Assembly (NCBI RefSeq): GCF_017309585.1
Contig: NZ_CP071321.1
Coordinates: forward strand, 1,426,001-1,490,000
DNA: 64,000 nt
Direction of reading: 5' to 3'
Source of the DNA: Nitrogeniibacter aestuarii
GTDB lineage: Bacteria > Pseudomonadota > Gammaproteobacteria > Burkholderiales > Rhodocyclaceae
In this document: one piece after another, positions 30,604-41,549 of the stretch
How the letters are laid out: each line of letters begins with the position of its first letter
Numbering within the stretch: the stretch's first letter is position 1
Notes under the pieces: generated by a model
Told to the model about the DNA's origin: nothing
The model's input: the letters and a program-made list of their open reading frames with translations, nothing else
Database searches by the model: none
Position numbers and translations under genes: made by a program

Positions 30604-33600
30604 ATGAAAGAGATCAAGAGCATTCTGGTGGCCAACCGCAGCGAGATCGCCATTCGCGTGCTGCGCGGGGCGTCCGAACTGGGCCTGCGCACGGTGGCCA
30701 TCTTCTCCAACGAAGACCGCTTTGCCCTGCACCGCTTCAAGGCGGACGAATCCTATCTGGTGGGCGCGGGCAAGAAGCCGCTGCAGGCCTATCTGGACAT
30801 TGACGACATCATCCGCATCGCCAAAGAGAACGATGTGGATGCGATCCACCCGGGCTACGGCTTCCTGTCCGAGAACCCAGAGTTTGCCGACGCCTGTGCC
30901 AAGGCGGGTATCGCCTTCATCGGCCCCAAGGGCGCGGTGATGCGCACCCTGGGCAACAAGGTGGCCGCGCGCGAGGTGGCGATCAAGGCCGGGGTGCCGG
31001 TGGTACCGGCCACCGGTGCGCTGCCCGGCGACATTGAAGAAGTGAAGCGCATGGCCGCCGAGATCGGCTATCCGCTCATGCTCAAGGCCAGCTGGGGCGG
31101 GGGTGGGCGCGGCATGCGCGCCATCGAGACCGAAGCGGATCTGGCGCCGATGATCGACGTGGCCCGCCGCGAGGCCGCCGCCGCCTTCGGTAATGACGAG
31201 GTCTATCTCGAGAAGCTCATCCGCCGCGCCCGCCATGTGGAAGTGCAGGTGCTGGGCGACCAGCACGGCAACCTGGTGCACCTGTTCGAGCGCGACTGCT
31301 CGGTGCAGCGGCGCAACCAGAAGGTGGTCGAACGTGCCCCGGCGCCCTACATGGACGAGACCAAGCGCACCGAGCTGTGCGAATCGGCCCTGCGCCTGGC
31401 GCGCGAAGCAAACTACTCCCACGCCGGCACGGTGGAATACCTCTTCGACGCCGACACGGACAAGTTCTACTTCATCGAAGTGAACCCGCGCATCCAGGTC
31501 GAACACACGGTCACCGAGGAAGTGACCGGCGTGGACATCGTCAAGGCGCAGATCCGCGTCACCGAGGGGAAGCGCATCGGCGCTGACGACCTGCTGCCCA
31601 GCCAGGACCAGATCACCCTCAACGGCCACGCCCTGCAGTGCCGGGTCACCACCGAAGACCCGGAGAACAACTTCACCCCCGACTACGGCAAGATCGCGGT
31701 GTATCGCTCCGCCGCCGGCGGCGGCATCCGCCTGGATGCGGGCACGGCCTATTCGGGCGCCGTCATCACCCCGTACTACGACTCCCTGCTGGTGAAGGTC
31801 ACCGCCTGGGGTCACACGCCGGACGAGGCGGCCTCGCGCATGGACCGGGCGCTGCGCGAGTTCCGCGTGCGGGGGCTGTCGACCAACCTGCAGTTCCTCG
31901 AGAACGTGATCGACCACCCGCTGTTCCGCTCGGGCGAGTGCACCACGCGCTTCATCGACACCACCCCGGAGCTGTTCAACTTCCAGAAGCGGCGCGATAG
32001 GGCCACCCGATTGCTGCGCTTCCTCGGCGAAGTGGCCATCAACGGCAACCCGGAGATGAAGGGCCGCGTGGCCCCGGCGCTGCCGCTCTCCAAACCCATC
32101 AAGCCGACGCTCAACCTGCGCACCCAGATCCCCAAGGGCACCCGCGACTACCTCAAGGAGATGGGCCCGACCCGCTTCGCCCAGTGGATGCGCGACTGCA
32201 AGCAGGTGCTGCTCACCGACACCACCATGCGCGATGCGCACCAGTCGCTGTTCGCCACGCGCATGCGCAGCCACGACATGCTGGCCATCGCCCCGCACTA
32301 CGCGCGCATGCTGCCCGGGCTGTTCTCGATGGAATGCTGGGGCGGCGCCACCTTCGACGTGGCCATGCGCTTCCTCAAGGAAGACCCGTGGGACCGTCTC
32401 GCCCGCCTGCGCGAAGCGGTGCCCAACATCCCCTTCCAGATGCTGCTGCGCGCCTCCAATGCGGTGGGCTATACCAACTACCCGGACAACGTGGTGCGCT
32501 ACTTCGTGCAGCAGGCCGCGCAGAACGGCATCGACATCTTCCGCGTGTTCGACTCGCTCAACTGGGTGGAGAACATGCGCGTGGCCATGGACGCGGTGAT
32601 CGAGTCCGGCGGACTGTGCGAAGCGGCCATCTGCTACACCGGCGATCTGCACGACCCCAAGCGCAGCAAGTACGACCTCAAGTACTACGTGAATCTGGCC
32701 AAGGAGTTGGAGAAGGCCGGCGCCCATGTGCTGGGCATCAAGGACATGGCCGGGGTGTGCAAGCCGCGCGCCGCCAAGGAACTGGTCACCGTCCTCAAGC
32801 AGGAGGTGGGGCTGCCCATCCACTTCCACACCCATGACACCAGCGGCATTGCCGCCGCCTCGGTGCTGGCGGCCATCGAGGCCGGGTGTGATGCGGTCGA
32901 TGGTGCACTCGATGCCATGAGCGGCATGACCTCCCAGCCCAACCTGGGCTCCATCGCCGCTGCGCTGACCGGCTCCGAGCGCGACCCGGGCCTCGACCTG
33001 GACGCCATGCAGAGCCTCTCCCACTACTGGGAGGGCGTACGCCGCCAGTACAGCCCCTTCGAGGCCGACATGCGTGCCGGCACCTCGGACGTCTACAACC
33101 ACGAGATGCCCGGCGGGCAGTACACCAACCTGCGCGAGCAGGCCCGCGCCATCGGACTGGAGCACCGCTGGCCGGAGGTCTCGCGCGCCTATGCGGATGT
33201 GAACCAGCTCTTCGGGGACATCGTCAAGGTCACCCCCACCTCCAAGGTGGTGGGCGACATGGCCCTGTTCATGGTGGCCAACGACCTCACCCCGGCCGAC
33301 GTGCGCAACCCGGCGCGGGAGATCGACTTCCCCGAATCCGTCGTGCAGCTCTTCCGCGGCGAACTGGGCTACCCGGCGGACGGCTTCCCCAAGGACCTGG
33401 AAGCCCGGATCCTGCGCGGCGCCCAGCCGGTGGAAGGGCGCGTGGGCGCCACCCTGGCGGAGGTGGATCTGGACGCCGCCCGCACCAAGGCGGAGACGGC
33501 CATCGGCCGTCAGGTGACCGACACCGACCTGGCCTCGTATCTCATGTACCCCAAGGTGTTCACCGACTTCGCCCACCACCGCAAGCAGTTCGGCGATGTG

Positions 33601-34050
33601 GCGCGCATCCCCACCCCGGCCTTCTTCTACGGGCTGTCGGACCTGGACGAGATCTCGGTGGACATCGACAAGGGCAAGACCCTGGTCATCCGCCAGACCG
33701 GCCGCTCGGACACCGTGGATGAAGAGGGCAAGATCAAGGTCTTCTTCGAACTCAACGGCCAGCCCCGCGCGGTGCGTGTCGCCAAGGCCGGCCTCCAGGG
33801 CACCGGCACCGCCCGCCCGCTGGCCAAGGACGGCGACCCGAAACAGGTCGGCGCCCCCATGCCGGGCATGATCGCCACCGTGTCGATCAAACCGGGCCAG
33901 AAGGTCAAGAAGGGCGACGCGCTGCTCTCGCTCGAAGCCATGAAGATGGAAACCCTGCTCACCGCCCCGGAAGACGGCACCATCGCCGCCATCCATGTGA
34001 AACCGGGCGAGACCGTGCAGGCCAAGGAGTTGCTCGTTGAATTGCGCTGA
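30604..34050 (+). CDS. pyc: Pyruvate carboxylase, single chain
   Basis: The 1148-residue biotin enzyme carboxylates pyruvate to oxaloacetate. Domains in order are biotin carboxylase (residues 1-450, with GGGGRGM ATP-grasp loop and EVNPRIQVEHTVTEE), carboxyltransferase (about 530-800, TLLTDTTMRDAHQSLFATRMR-like start and QPNLGS), the tetramerisation/allosteric part, and the C-terminal biotinyl domain with EAMKMET (Lys 1114). ATG 30604 was chosen because it gives the family start MKEIKSILVANRSEIA. It is anaplerotic and would feed pyruvate made by the betaine pathway downstream into the TCA cycle. A terminator follows. Confidence 0.96.
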   Translation: MKEIKSILVANRSEIAIRVLRGASELGLRTVAIFSNEDRFALHRFKADESYLVGAGKKPLQAYLDIDDIIRIAKENDVDAIHPGYGFLSENPEFADACAKAGIAFIGPKGAVMRTLGNKVAAREVAIKAGVPVVPATGALPGDIEEVKRMAAEIGYPLMLKASWGGGGRGMRAIETEADLAPMIDVARREAAAAFGNDEVYLEKLIRRARHVEVQVLGDQHGNLVHLFERDCSVQRRNQKVVERAPAPYMDETKRTELCESALRLAREANYSHAGTVEYLFDADTDKFYFIEVNPRIQVEHTVTEEVTGVDIVKAQIRVTEGKRIGADDLLPSQDQITLNGHALQCRVTTEDPENNFTPDYGKIAVYRSAAGGGIRLDAGTAYSGAVITPYYDSLLVKVTAWGHTPDEAASRMDRALREFRVRGLSTNLQFLENVIDHPLFRSGECTTRFIDTTPELFNFQKRRDRATRLLRFLGEVAINGNPEMKGRVAPALPLSKPIKPTLNLRTQIPKGTRDYLKEMGPTRFAQWMRDCKQVLLTDTTMRDAHQSLFATRMRSHDMLAIAPHYARMLPGLFSMECWGGATFDVAMRFLKEDPWDRLARLREAVPNIPFQMLLRASNAVGYTNYPDNVVRYFVQQAAQNGIDIFRVFDSLNWVENMRVAMDAVIESGGLCEAAICYTGDLHDPKRSKYDLKYYVNLAKELEKAGAHVLGIKDMAGVCKPRAAKELVTVLKQEVGLPIHFHTHDTSGIAAASVLAAIEAGCDAVDGALDAMSGMTSQPNLGSIAAALTGSERDPGLDLDAMQSLSHYWEGVRRQYSPFEADMRAGTSDVYNHEMPGGQYTNLREQARAIGLEHRWPEVSRAYADVNQLFGDIVKVTPTSKVVGDMALFMVANDLTPADVRNPAREIDFPESVVQLFRGELGYPADGFPKDLEARILRGAQPVEGRVGATLAEVDLDAARTKAETAIGRQVTDTDLASYLMYPKVFTDFAHHRKQFGDVARIPTPAFFYGLSDLDEISVDIDKGKTLVIRQTGRSDTVDEEGKIKVFFELNGQPRAVRVAKAGLQGTGTARPLAKDGDPKQVGAPMPGMIATVSIKPGQKVKKGDALLSLEAMKMETLLTAPEDGTIAAIHVKPGETVQAKELLVELR

Positions 34051-34084
34051 AACCGCGTCTTGATCGGAAGGTCTCGGCGGGCTG

Positions 34085-34130
34085 AAGCCCGTTCTGCGCA
34101 GGTGAACTTCGCTCGCCGCAGGACGGGTTT
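34085..34130 (+). terminator. Terminator-like hairpin after pyc
   Basis: AAGCCCGTTCTGCG (34085-34098) pairs with CGCAGGACGGGTTT (34117-34130) with two G-T wobbles; the loop is 18 bases. It lies 35 bases after the stop, and the T-run is short. Confidence 0.6.
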
Positions 34131-34608
34131 CTGCCGGCCGGTATCCCACCTGATCACGCCGACGACCGTATCAGTGCCGAACCGTCGGCATAGAGCCACC
34201 AAAGAGTGCGAGCCGGCTCGGTGGTGAAATGGGGGCGGGCGCGTGCCCCGGGGCGGCTGTGTGCGTCGTGAGGTTCCGCGGCCGTGCGCGCCTGCCCGGC
34301 AAGTTCAACTGCGCCGAATGTGTCGCATTCGAACAACTGCGTTCAAACGGCGTTTCAACCACGCTGATGGGCCGATTGGCTCCGGCACACCTTTGTGTGC
34401 CAGTCATTCAGCGGATTTTCGACGCAAGCCCCGCATGTGATCGCATCAATTTTCGTGCAGTTCAAACCCGCATCGGGTGCTGGCGTTTCCTTCGCAAGTC
34501 GCAATTGATCAAGTGGGCGTCTTGTATGGCCAATCGTCCCGGAGGCGGTGGGCCAACAATTCGACTTCATTAATCGTCATTTCGCGACACCCGAAGGAGA
34601 AGCGCGCC
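34131..34608. other. Regulatory region of the dimethylglycine operon
   Basis: A 478-bp stretch without a supported gene lies between the pyc terminator and the dipeptidase start. It contains the conserved 25-bp element (34511-34535) annotated separately, overlapped on its left by the palindrome TTGATCAA. TTCATTAAT at about 34566-34574 is a possible -10 region. No other gene is convincing. Confidence 0.5.
34511..34535 (+). promoter_or_regulatory. Candidate GbdR operator, copy A
   Basis: AAGTGGGCGTCT, four bases (TGTA), TGGCCAATC. The same two blocks with the same spacing recur at 42723-42747 ahead of the betaine demethylase operon; 21 of 25 bases are identical, and the four differences are exactly the spacer. 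The two blocks begin with TGGGC and TGGCC, as for paired AraC-family half-sites. It ends 73 bp before the dipeptidase ATG. Confidence 0.65.
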
Positions 34609-35580
<972 letters not shown>

Positions 35581-35639
35581 TCGTCCACCTTGTCGTCGCC
35601 TCCGAACCTGCACCAATCGAATACTGGAGTTCAAAGAAC

Positions 35640-36167
35640 ATGAAAATCGCCCCTCAAATGCCGATCGAAGTCGATTCCGAAACCGGCGTCTGGACCACCG
35701 ATGCGCTGCCCATGCTGTATGTGCCGCGTCACTTCTTCATCAACAATCACAAAGGCATCGAAGAGGTGCTGGGTGCCGAGACCTATGCCGAGGTGCTCTA
35801 CAAGGCCGGGTACAAGTCCGCATGGCACTGGTGCGCGAAGGAGGCCGAGCTTCACGGGTTGTCCGGCGTCGATGTGTTTGAGCACTACATGAAACGCCTG
35901 TCGCAACGCGGCTGGGGCCTGTTCTCCATTGAAGCGATTGATCTGGATGCCGGTACCTGCCGCGTGCGCCTGGATCATTCGGCTTTCGTCTATGAATATG
36001 GCAAGGTCGGTCGCAAGATCGAATACATGTTCACCGGCTGGTTTGCCGGGGCCATGGACCAGATCCTGGAAGCCGCTGGCAGCCCGCTGCGTACCGTCGC
36101 CGAGCAGACCCAGAGTGCAGCCGAGGAAGGCTGCGATTACGGCGTCTTCGTTACCCGCCCGCGCTGA
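35640..36167 (+). CDS. V4R-like (DUF5943) protein, copy A, metal site lost
   Basis: The 175-residue protein corresponds to the small gene between the dipeptidase and dgcA in pseudomonads. It shares with the protein at 42892 the blocks AGYKSA (56-61), WC (64-65), RLDHS (110-114) and TGWFAGAMD (132-140). The C-terminus reads GCDYGVF where V4R proteins have a Cys-x-A-x-G-x-D-x-Cys-x-F metal/ligand motif, so all but one of the expected cysteines are gone. V4R domains bind small molecules or assist tetrapyrrole and regulator proteins; the ligand here is unknown. No strong Shine-Dalgarno is present (AAAGAAC). Confidence 0.75.
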   Translation: MKIAPQMPIEVDSETGVWTTDALPMLYVPRHFFINNHKGIEEVLGAETYAEVLYKAGYKSAWHWCAKEAELHGLSGVDVFEHYMKRLSQRGWGLFSIEAIDLDAGTCRVRLDHSAFVYEYGKVGRKIEYMFTGWFAGAMDQILEAAGSPLRTVAEQTQSAAEEGCDYGVFVTRPR

Positions 36168-36181
36168 AGGAGTCCAGACCC

Positions 36182-38245
36182 ATGGCACAGTTCGACGCCC
36201 TGTTTCAGCCGATGCAGATCGGCAAGCTGACGGTGCGCAACCGCATCGTCAGTACCGCCCACGCCGAGGTGTATGCCACCGACGGCGGCATGACCACCGA
36301 TCGTTATGTGAAGTACTACGAGGAGAAGGCCAAAGGCGGTATCGGTCTTTGCATCTGTGGCGGCTCCTCGGTGGTGGACATCGACAGTCCGCAGAGCTGG
36401 TGGAGTTCGGTGAACCTGTCCACCGACCGGATCATCCCGCACTTCCAGAATCTGGCCGATGCCATGCACAAGCATGGTGCCAAGATCATGATCCAGATCA
36501 CCCACATGGGTCGTCGCTCGCGCTGGGATGGCGAAAACTGGCCGCATCTGGTGTCACCCTCCGGCATCCGCGAGCCGGTGCACCGTGCTACCTGCAAGAC
36601 CATCGAGCCGGAAGAGATCGAGCGCATCATCGGCAGCTATGCCCAGGCGGCGCGTCGTGCCAAGGAAGGTGGTCTGGACGGTGTCGAACTGTCGGCGGTG
36701 CACCAGCACCTGATTGACCAGTTCTGGAGCCCGCGGGTCAACCACCGTACGGACGAGTGGGGCGGCAGCTTCGAGAACCGCATGCGCTTCGGCATGGAAG
36801 TGCTCAAGGCCGTGCGCGCCGAGGTCGGTCCCGACTTCGTGGTCGGCATGCGGATCTGTGGTGACGAGTTCCATCCCGATGGCCTCACCCATGACGACAT
36901 GAAGCAGATCGCCAAGTATTACAGCGATACCGGCATGCTCGATTTCATCGGCGTGATCGGCTCGGGCTGTGACACGCACAACACGCTGGCCAACGTGATC
37001 CCGAACATGAGCTATCCGCCGGAGCCGTTCCTGCATCTGGCGGCGGGCATCAAGGAAGTGGTGTCGGTGCCGGTGATCCACGCACAGAACATCAAGGACC
37101 CGAACCAGGCCCAGCGCATTCTCGAGGGCGGTTACGTGGACCTGGTGGGCATGACCCGTGCGCACATCGCCGATCCGCACTTCGTGAACAAGATCAAGCT
37201 CGGCCAGGTGGACCAGATCCGCCAGTGCGTCGGCGCCAATTACTGCATCGACCGTCAGTACCAGGGTCTGGACGTGTTGTGTATCCAGAACGCCGCCACC
37301 TCTCGCGAGCATCTGGGCCTGCCGCACATCATCGAGAAAACCACCGGGCCGAAGCGCAAGGTGGTGGTCGTGGGGGGCGGGCCGGCCGGCATGGAAGCCG
37401 CACGTGTCGCCGCCGAACGCGGTCATGACGTGACCCTGTTCGAGAAGAAGGATGCCCTGGGCGGTCAGATCACCCTGGCTGCACGCGCACCGCAACGCGA
37501 CCAGATGGCAGGTATCACCCGTTGGTACCAGCTGGAACTGGCCCGCCTGAAGATCGACCTGCGCCTGGGCGTGGCAGCCGATTCGGCCACCATCATGGAC
37601 CTCAAGCCCGACATCGTCGTGCTGGCGGTGGGTGGTCGTCCGTTCCTTGAGCAGAACCCGCATTGGGGCGCTGCAGACGGTTTGGTCGTGAGCAGCTGGG
37701 ACATCCTCGACGGCTCCGTCGCTCCGGGCAAGAACGTGCTGGTGTACGACACCATCTGTGAATTCTCCGGCATGTCGGTGGCGGATTATCTGGCTGACAA
37801 GGGCGCCAAGGTGGAGATCGTCACCGACGATATCAAACCGGGCGTGGCCATCGGTGGCACGACCTTCCCGACCTACTACCGCAGTCTGTACCCCAAGGAG
37901 GTCATCATGACCGGGGACCTGATGCTGGAGCAGGTTTACCGCGAAGGCGACAAGCTCGTGGCGCTGCTCGAGAACGAGTACACCGGCGCCAAGGAAGAGC
38001 GGGTGGTCGACCAGGTGGTGATCGAGAACGGTCTGCGTCCCGATGAAGCGCTGTACTACGAGCTCAAGCCGGGTGCCCGCAACAAGGGCCAGATGAACAT
38101 CAAGGAGCTCTTCGAGATGCAGCCGCAGTCCAGCCTGACGTCAAACGAATCCGGCTATCTGCTGTTCCGTATCGGTGATTGCGTGTCGCAGCACAACACC
38201 CATGCCGCCATCCTCGACGCCTTGCGCCTGTGCAAGGACTTTTGA
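36182..38245 (+). CDS. dgcA: Dimethylglycine demethylase subunit DgcA
   Basis: The 687-residue flavoprotein has an old-yellow-enzyme/trimethylamine-dehydrogenase-like TIM barrel (1-340) and Fe-S cysteines C349, C355, C367 in CVGANYC...C. A Rossmann FAD/NAD domain starts at KVVVVGGGPAGMEAARVAAERG (about 395-416). With DgcB and ETF it oxidatively demethylates dimethylglycine to sarcosine. The order dipeptidase, V4R-like, dgcA, dgcB, etf is the same as in P. aeruginosa (PA5396-PA5400/5411 region). GAAGGAG is six bases or so before the ATG. Confidence 0.94.
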   Translation: MAQFDALFQPMQIGKLTVRNRIVSTAHAEVYATDGGMTTDRYVKYYEEKAKGGIGLCICGGSSVVDIDSPQSWWSSVNLSTDRIIPHFQNLADAMHKHGAKIMIQITHMGRRSRWDGENWPHLVSPSGIREPVHRATCKTIEPEEIERIIGSYAQAARRAKEGGLDGVELSAVHQHLIDQFWSPRVNHRTDEWGGSFENRMRFGMEVLKAVRAEVGPDFVVGMRICGDEFHPDGLTHDDMKQIAKYYSDTGMLDFIGVIGSGCDTHNTLANVIPNMSYPPEPFLHLAAGIKEVVSVPVIHAQNIKDPNQAQRILEGGYVDLVGMTRAHIADPHFVNKIKLGQVDQIRQCVGANYCIDRQYQGLDVLCIQNAATSREHLGLPHIIEKTTGPKRKVVVVGGGPAGMEAARVAAERGHDVTLFEKKDALGGQITLAARAPQRDQMAGITRWYQLELARLKIDLRLGVAADSATIMDLKPDIVVLAVGGRPFLEQNPHWGAADGLVVSSWDILDGSVAPGKNVLVYDTICEFSGMSVADYLADKGAKVEIVTDDIKPGVAIGGTTFPTYYRSLYPKEVIMTGDLMLEQVYREGDKLVALLENEYTGAKEERVVDQVVIENGLRPDEALYYELKPGARNKGQMNIKELFEMQPQSSLTSNESGYLLFRIGDCVSQHNTHAAILDALRLCKDF

Positions 38246-38349
38246 TCCCCGCCGGTGATCACGCAGCGCGCCCGTGAGGGCGCTTGCGTGGCCCGGCCCG
38301 GTTGTCGTTCGCGGACGCCGGGCGTCCGGGCCGATGCCAGGAGAGAAGA

Positions 38350-40308
38350 ATGCTTGACGTAGTGTTGCCCATCCTGATCTTCGCCGCGCTGGCGCTTGCC
38401 CTGGCGGGCGCGGTACGGCGTATCGGGTTGTGGCGTCAGGGCCGCGCCGCGCCAGTGAATCTGATGGCCGGCCTGGCGGCCATGCCGCGCCGCTATCTGG
38501 TGGATCTGCACCATGTGGTGGCGCGCGACAAAGTTTTCGCCAACACGCACGTGGCCACTGGCGGGGGCTTCGTGCTCGCCGCGGTGCTGTTGATCGCGGT
38601 GCACGGTTTCGGCGTTCACAACCAGATCCTGGTCTGGGCCCTGTTGCTCGCGACCGTGGCGATGTTCATCGGCGCACTGCGTGTGGCCGCGCGCCGCAAG
38701 AACCCCCCGGCGCGCCTCTCGCGCGGGCCGTGGATGCGCCTGCCCAAGAGCCTGTTCGCCTTCTCGTTGAGCGTGTTTCTGGTGACCCTGCCCACCGCCG
38801 GCATCCTGCCGGAACACTTCGGCGGCTGGGTATTGGCCGCTATCCTGGCGGTTGCCGTGGCCTGGGGGCTGGGTGAAATGTTCTTCGGCATGACCTGGGG
38901 TGGCCCGATGAAGCACGCCTTTGCCGGCGCCCTGCATCTGGCCTTCCATCGCCGGCAGGAGCGTTTCGGCGGTGGCCGGTCGACCGGACTCATCGCACTC
39001 GACCTCAATGACCCGAAAGTACCGCTGGGTGTGGGCAAGCCCGAGGAATTCACCTGGAATCAGCTGCTCGGCTTTGACGCCTGCGTGCAGTGCGGTCGTT
39101 GTGAGGCCATGTGCCCGGCCTTCGCGGCCGGCCAGCCGCTGAACCCCAAGAAACTCATCCAGGACATGGTGGTCGGTCTCGCCGGTGGCACCGATGCCGC
39201 CTACGCCGGCTCGCCCTATCCGGGCAAACCGGTGGGAGAACACGGGGGTGACGCACACAGCCCGATCGTGCTGCGCGAGGGTCGCGCCCTGGTGGATGCG
39301 GAGACGCTGTGGTCATGCACCACCTGCCGCGCCTGCGTGGAGGAGTGCCCGATGATGATTGAGCACGTGGATGCCATCGTCGACATGCGCCGCTATCTCA
39401 CCATGGAACACGGGAACACCCCCAACAAAGGTCGCGAAGTGCTGGAAAACATGGCAACTACCGATAATCCCGGCGGCTTCGATCCCGCCTCACGCATGAA
39501 CTGGGCTGCCGATCTGGACCTGCCCGTGATGTCGTCCTGCGGGACCACCGACGTGCTGCTGTGGCTCGGGGATGGTGCCTTCGACATGCGCAACCAGCGC
39601 ACCCTGCGTGCCCTGGTGAAGGTGCTGCGCGCGGCGAAGGTGGAGTTCGCCGTGCTGGGCAACGAGGAACTCGACTCGGGTGACGTGGCCCGACGGCTCG
39701 GCGACGAGGCCACTTTTCAGGCCATGGCAGCGCGCAACATTGCGACCCTGTCCAAGTACCGTTTTTCCAGCATCCTGACCTGCGATCCGCACAGCCTGCA
39801 TGTGCTCGCCAATGAATATCCGTCGCTCGGCGGGCGTTACACCGTTCGCCACCACAGCACCTTCATCGCTGATTTGATGGCGAAAGGACGCTTGCCGCTG
39901 AATGCCTGGTCGGGTGGTGAGGTCACCTACCATGACCCATGCTACCTGGGGCGCTATAACGGGGAATATGAAGCACCGCGCACGGCACTCAAGGGCATCG
40001 GCATCAAGGTGGTCGAGATGGAGCGTTCGGGCTACCGCTCGCGCTGCTGTGGCGGCGGTGGCGGCGCGCCGATCACCGACATCCCCGGCAAGCAACGCAT
40101 CCCCGACATGCGCATGGCTGAGATCAATGCGACCGGCGCCGGCATCGTGGCCGTGGGTTGTCCGCAATGCACCGCGATGCTCGAAGGCGTGGTCGGCGAG
40201 CGTGCCGAAGTGCTGGACATTGCCGAACTGGTCGCAGCCCAGCTCAAGAGCGCACCGGAGGCGACGCGTGGTTCGGCCGACCCTGTCGCCAAGGAGGTGG
40301 CCGCATGA
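38350..40308 (+). CDS. dgcB: Dimethylglycine demethylase subunit DgcB, membrane Fe-S protein
   Basis: The 652-residue protein has about five N-terminal TM helices (residues 1-180). It then has two 4Fe-4S motifs, CVQCGRCEAMCPA (about 245) and CTTCRACVEECPM (about 322), and a C-terminal pair of CCG-type domains ending in CCGGGGG (about 566). It resembles heterodisulfide reductase D/GlpC-type and ETF:quinone-like electron carriers, and would pass electrons from DgcA/ETF to the quinone pool. ATG 38350 has GAGAGAAG upstream. Its TGA overlaps the next ATG. Confidence 0.92.
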   Translation: MLDVVLPILIFAALALALAGAVRRIGLWRQGRAAPVNLMAGLAAMPRRYLVDLHHVVARDKVFANTHVATGGGFVLAAVLLIAVHGFGVHNQILVWALLLATVAMFIGALRVAARRKNPPARLSRGPWMRLPKSLFAFSLSVFLVTLPTAGILPEHFGGWVLAAILAVAVAWGLGEMFFGMTWGGPMKHAFAGALHLAFHRRQERFGGGRSTGLIALDLNDPKVPLGVGKPEEFTWNQLLGFDACVQCGRCEAMCPAFAAGQPLNPKKLIQDMVVGLAGGTDAAYAGSPYPGKPVGEHGGDAHSPIVLREGRALVDAETLWSCTTCRACVEECPMMIEHVDAIVDMRRYLTMEHGNTPNKGREVLENMATTDNPGGFDPASRMNWAADLDLPVMSSCGTTDVLLWLGDGAFDMRNQRTLRALVKVLRAAKVEFAVLGNEELDSGDVARRLGDEATFQAMAARNIATLSKYRFSSILTCDPHSLHVLANEYPSLGGRYTVRHHSTFIADLMAKGRLPLNAWSGGEVTYHDPCYLGRYNGEYEAPRTALKGIGIKVVEMERSGYRSRCCGGGGGAPITDIPGKQRIPDMRMAEINATGAGIVAVGCPQCTAMLEGVVGERAEVLDIAELVAAQLKSAPEATRGSADPVAKEVAA

Positions 40309-41549
40309 GTGACATCATTCGACGCGATCCGCGCACCGAGTGGATCGCCCGCAACCGGCTGCATCCGGAGCATGATGCCGTGCTCGCCGCGCTGGGCGGT
40401 GGGGCGTCGTCGGCCGAGTGGATGGGGCCCAACGGCGTCATCCGGCGCGACCCGCACGCGGTCGGCTTCATTGGCCCGAACGGTATTCGCCGCATTGATC
40501 GCAGTGGTGTTCAGTCGGCCAGCGGCGCCAGTGCGGTGCGCCGCGAAAGCGCGGCAGCGCCGAAGAGACAGGCGGTCACGATCGCCAGCCCGGCCTTCAT
40601 GATTGCAGTAGTGGGCGACATGCCCGGTGGGCGGCTTTCCGCTCATGATCGCGATGTGCTTGGCCTCGCCCGGCAGCTCGCCGGCGCTGACGGCGCCGTG
40701 CTGCTGGCCGTCTTCGGCGACATGCGCGAAGACGGGCTTGGTGAGGCGGGCGTCGATCGAGTTATCCATTTCACGGGCCAGGAGGTTGAAGGTTACGCGC
40801 CGGACGCACGACTGGCAGCCCTCGAAGGCGTCGAGCGCGAGCATGCGCCACGTCACTGGCTGTTCCCGGATTCCCCCCTCGGTGGTGGCGAACTGGGCCG
40901 ACGCCTCGCTGCGCGGCTTTCAGAGCGGCCAGCAACCCAGGTCTGGCAGGTTGCCGGCGATCAGTGCACCGGCCGAGGTTCGGCCGGTTCGACCGACATC
41001 ACTCGCGCCTTGCCTCGCGTCGTGCTTGCGCTGGCCGAGTGTGCCGAGCCTGTCGCCGATACGGTTCATGCGGCCGAGCCGATGGCGCTGCCGTCGGGCT
41101 TGCCCACGGTCCTCCGACGCATCGAGGACCTGGGAGCGGTGGCGGTCGATCCGTCCGGCGTGGCCTTGGCCGAGGCGGAGTTCATTCTCTCGGCGGGGAA
41201 CGGTATTCATGACTGGGATGGTTTCCACCATGCCGCGAAAGTGCTCGGCGCGACCGAAGGCGCATCACGGGTTGCGGTGGACAACGGCTTCATGCCGCGT
41301 CATCGCCAGGTGGGTGCGACCGGAACCTGGGTGACCGCACGCGTCTATCTGTCGGTGGGTATCTCTGGAGCCATTCAGCATCTGCAGGGTATTCAGCAGT
41401 GTGACAAGGTGGTGACGATCAACAAGGACGCCGGCTGTGACATGGTCAAGCGGGCTGATCTGGCGGTGATCGCGGATTCGGGCGAGGTGCTCTCCGCGCT
41501 CGTTGAGCTGGTTGAAGGCAGCCGCAAGGAGCAGCGCAATGCAGCGTGA
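40305..41549 (+). CDS. etfA: Electron transfer flavoprotein alpha subunit, DgcAB-associated, N-terminally extended
   Basis: The product has 414 residues, about 100 more than ordinary EtfA. The C-terminal half has the FAD-binding signature (LSVGISGAIQHLQGIQQCD...NKDAGCDMVKRADLAVIAD). The first 70 residues are unusual, with IRRDP at 5-9 and 46-50 and GPNG at 41-44 and 57-60; no such region is in standard EtfA. AAGGAGGTGG precedes ATG 40305, which overlaps the dgcB stop. The P. aeruginosa counterpart lies in the same place. It accepts electrons from DgcA. Confidence 0.9.
   Translation: MSDIIRRDPRTEWIARNRLHPEHDAVLAALGGGASSAEWMGPNGVIRRDPHAVGFIGPNGIRRIDRSGVQSASGASAVRRESAAAPKRQAVTIASPAFMIAVVGDMPGGRLSAHDRDVLGLARQLAGADGAVLLAVFGDMREDGLGEAGVDRVIHFTGQEVEGYAPDARLAALEGVEREHAPRHWLFPDSPLGGGELGRRLAARLSERPATQVWQVAGDQCTGRGSAGSTDITRALPRVVLALAECAEPVADTVHAAEPMALPSGLPTVLRRIEDLGAVAVDPSGVALAEAEFILSAGNGIHDWDGFHHAAKVLGATEGASRVAVDNGFMPRHRQVGATGTWVTARVYLSVGISGAIQHLQGIQQCDKVVTINKDAGCDMVKRADLAVIADSGEVLSALVELVEGSRKEQRNAA

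Noticed and set aside
30547..34149. A 1200-codon open frame on the minus strand
   Set aside because: It mirrors pyc exactly, reads as His/Gly/Val-rich sequence with no domain, and is a GC-codon shadow. The same applies to long opposite frames at 16775-19012, 21431-24064, 51010-52458 and 54714-57425.
34505..34512. TTGATCAA as an FNR box before the dipeptidase gene
   Set aside because: The two halves are fused without the four-base spacer FNR proteins require.
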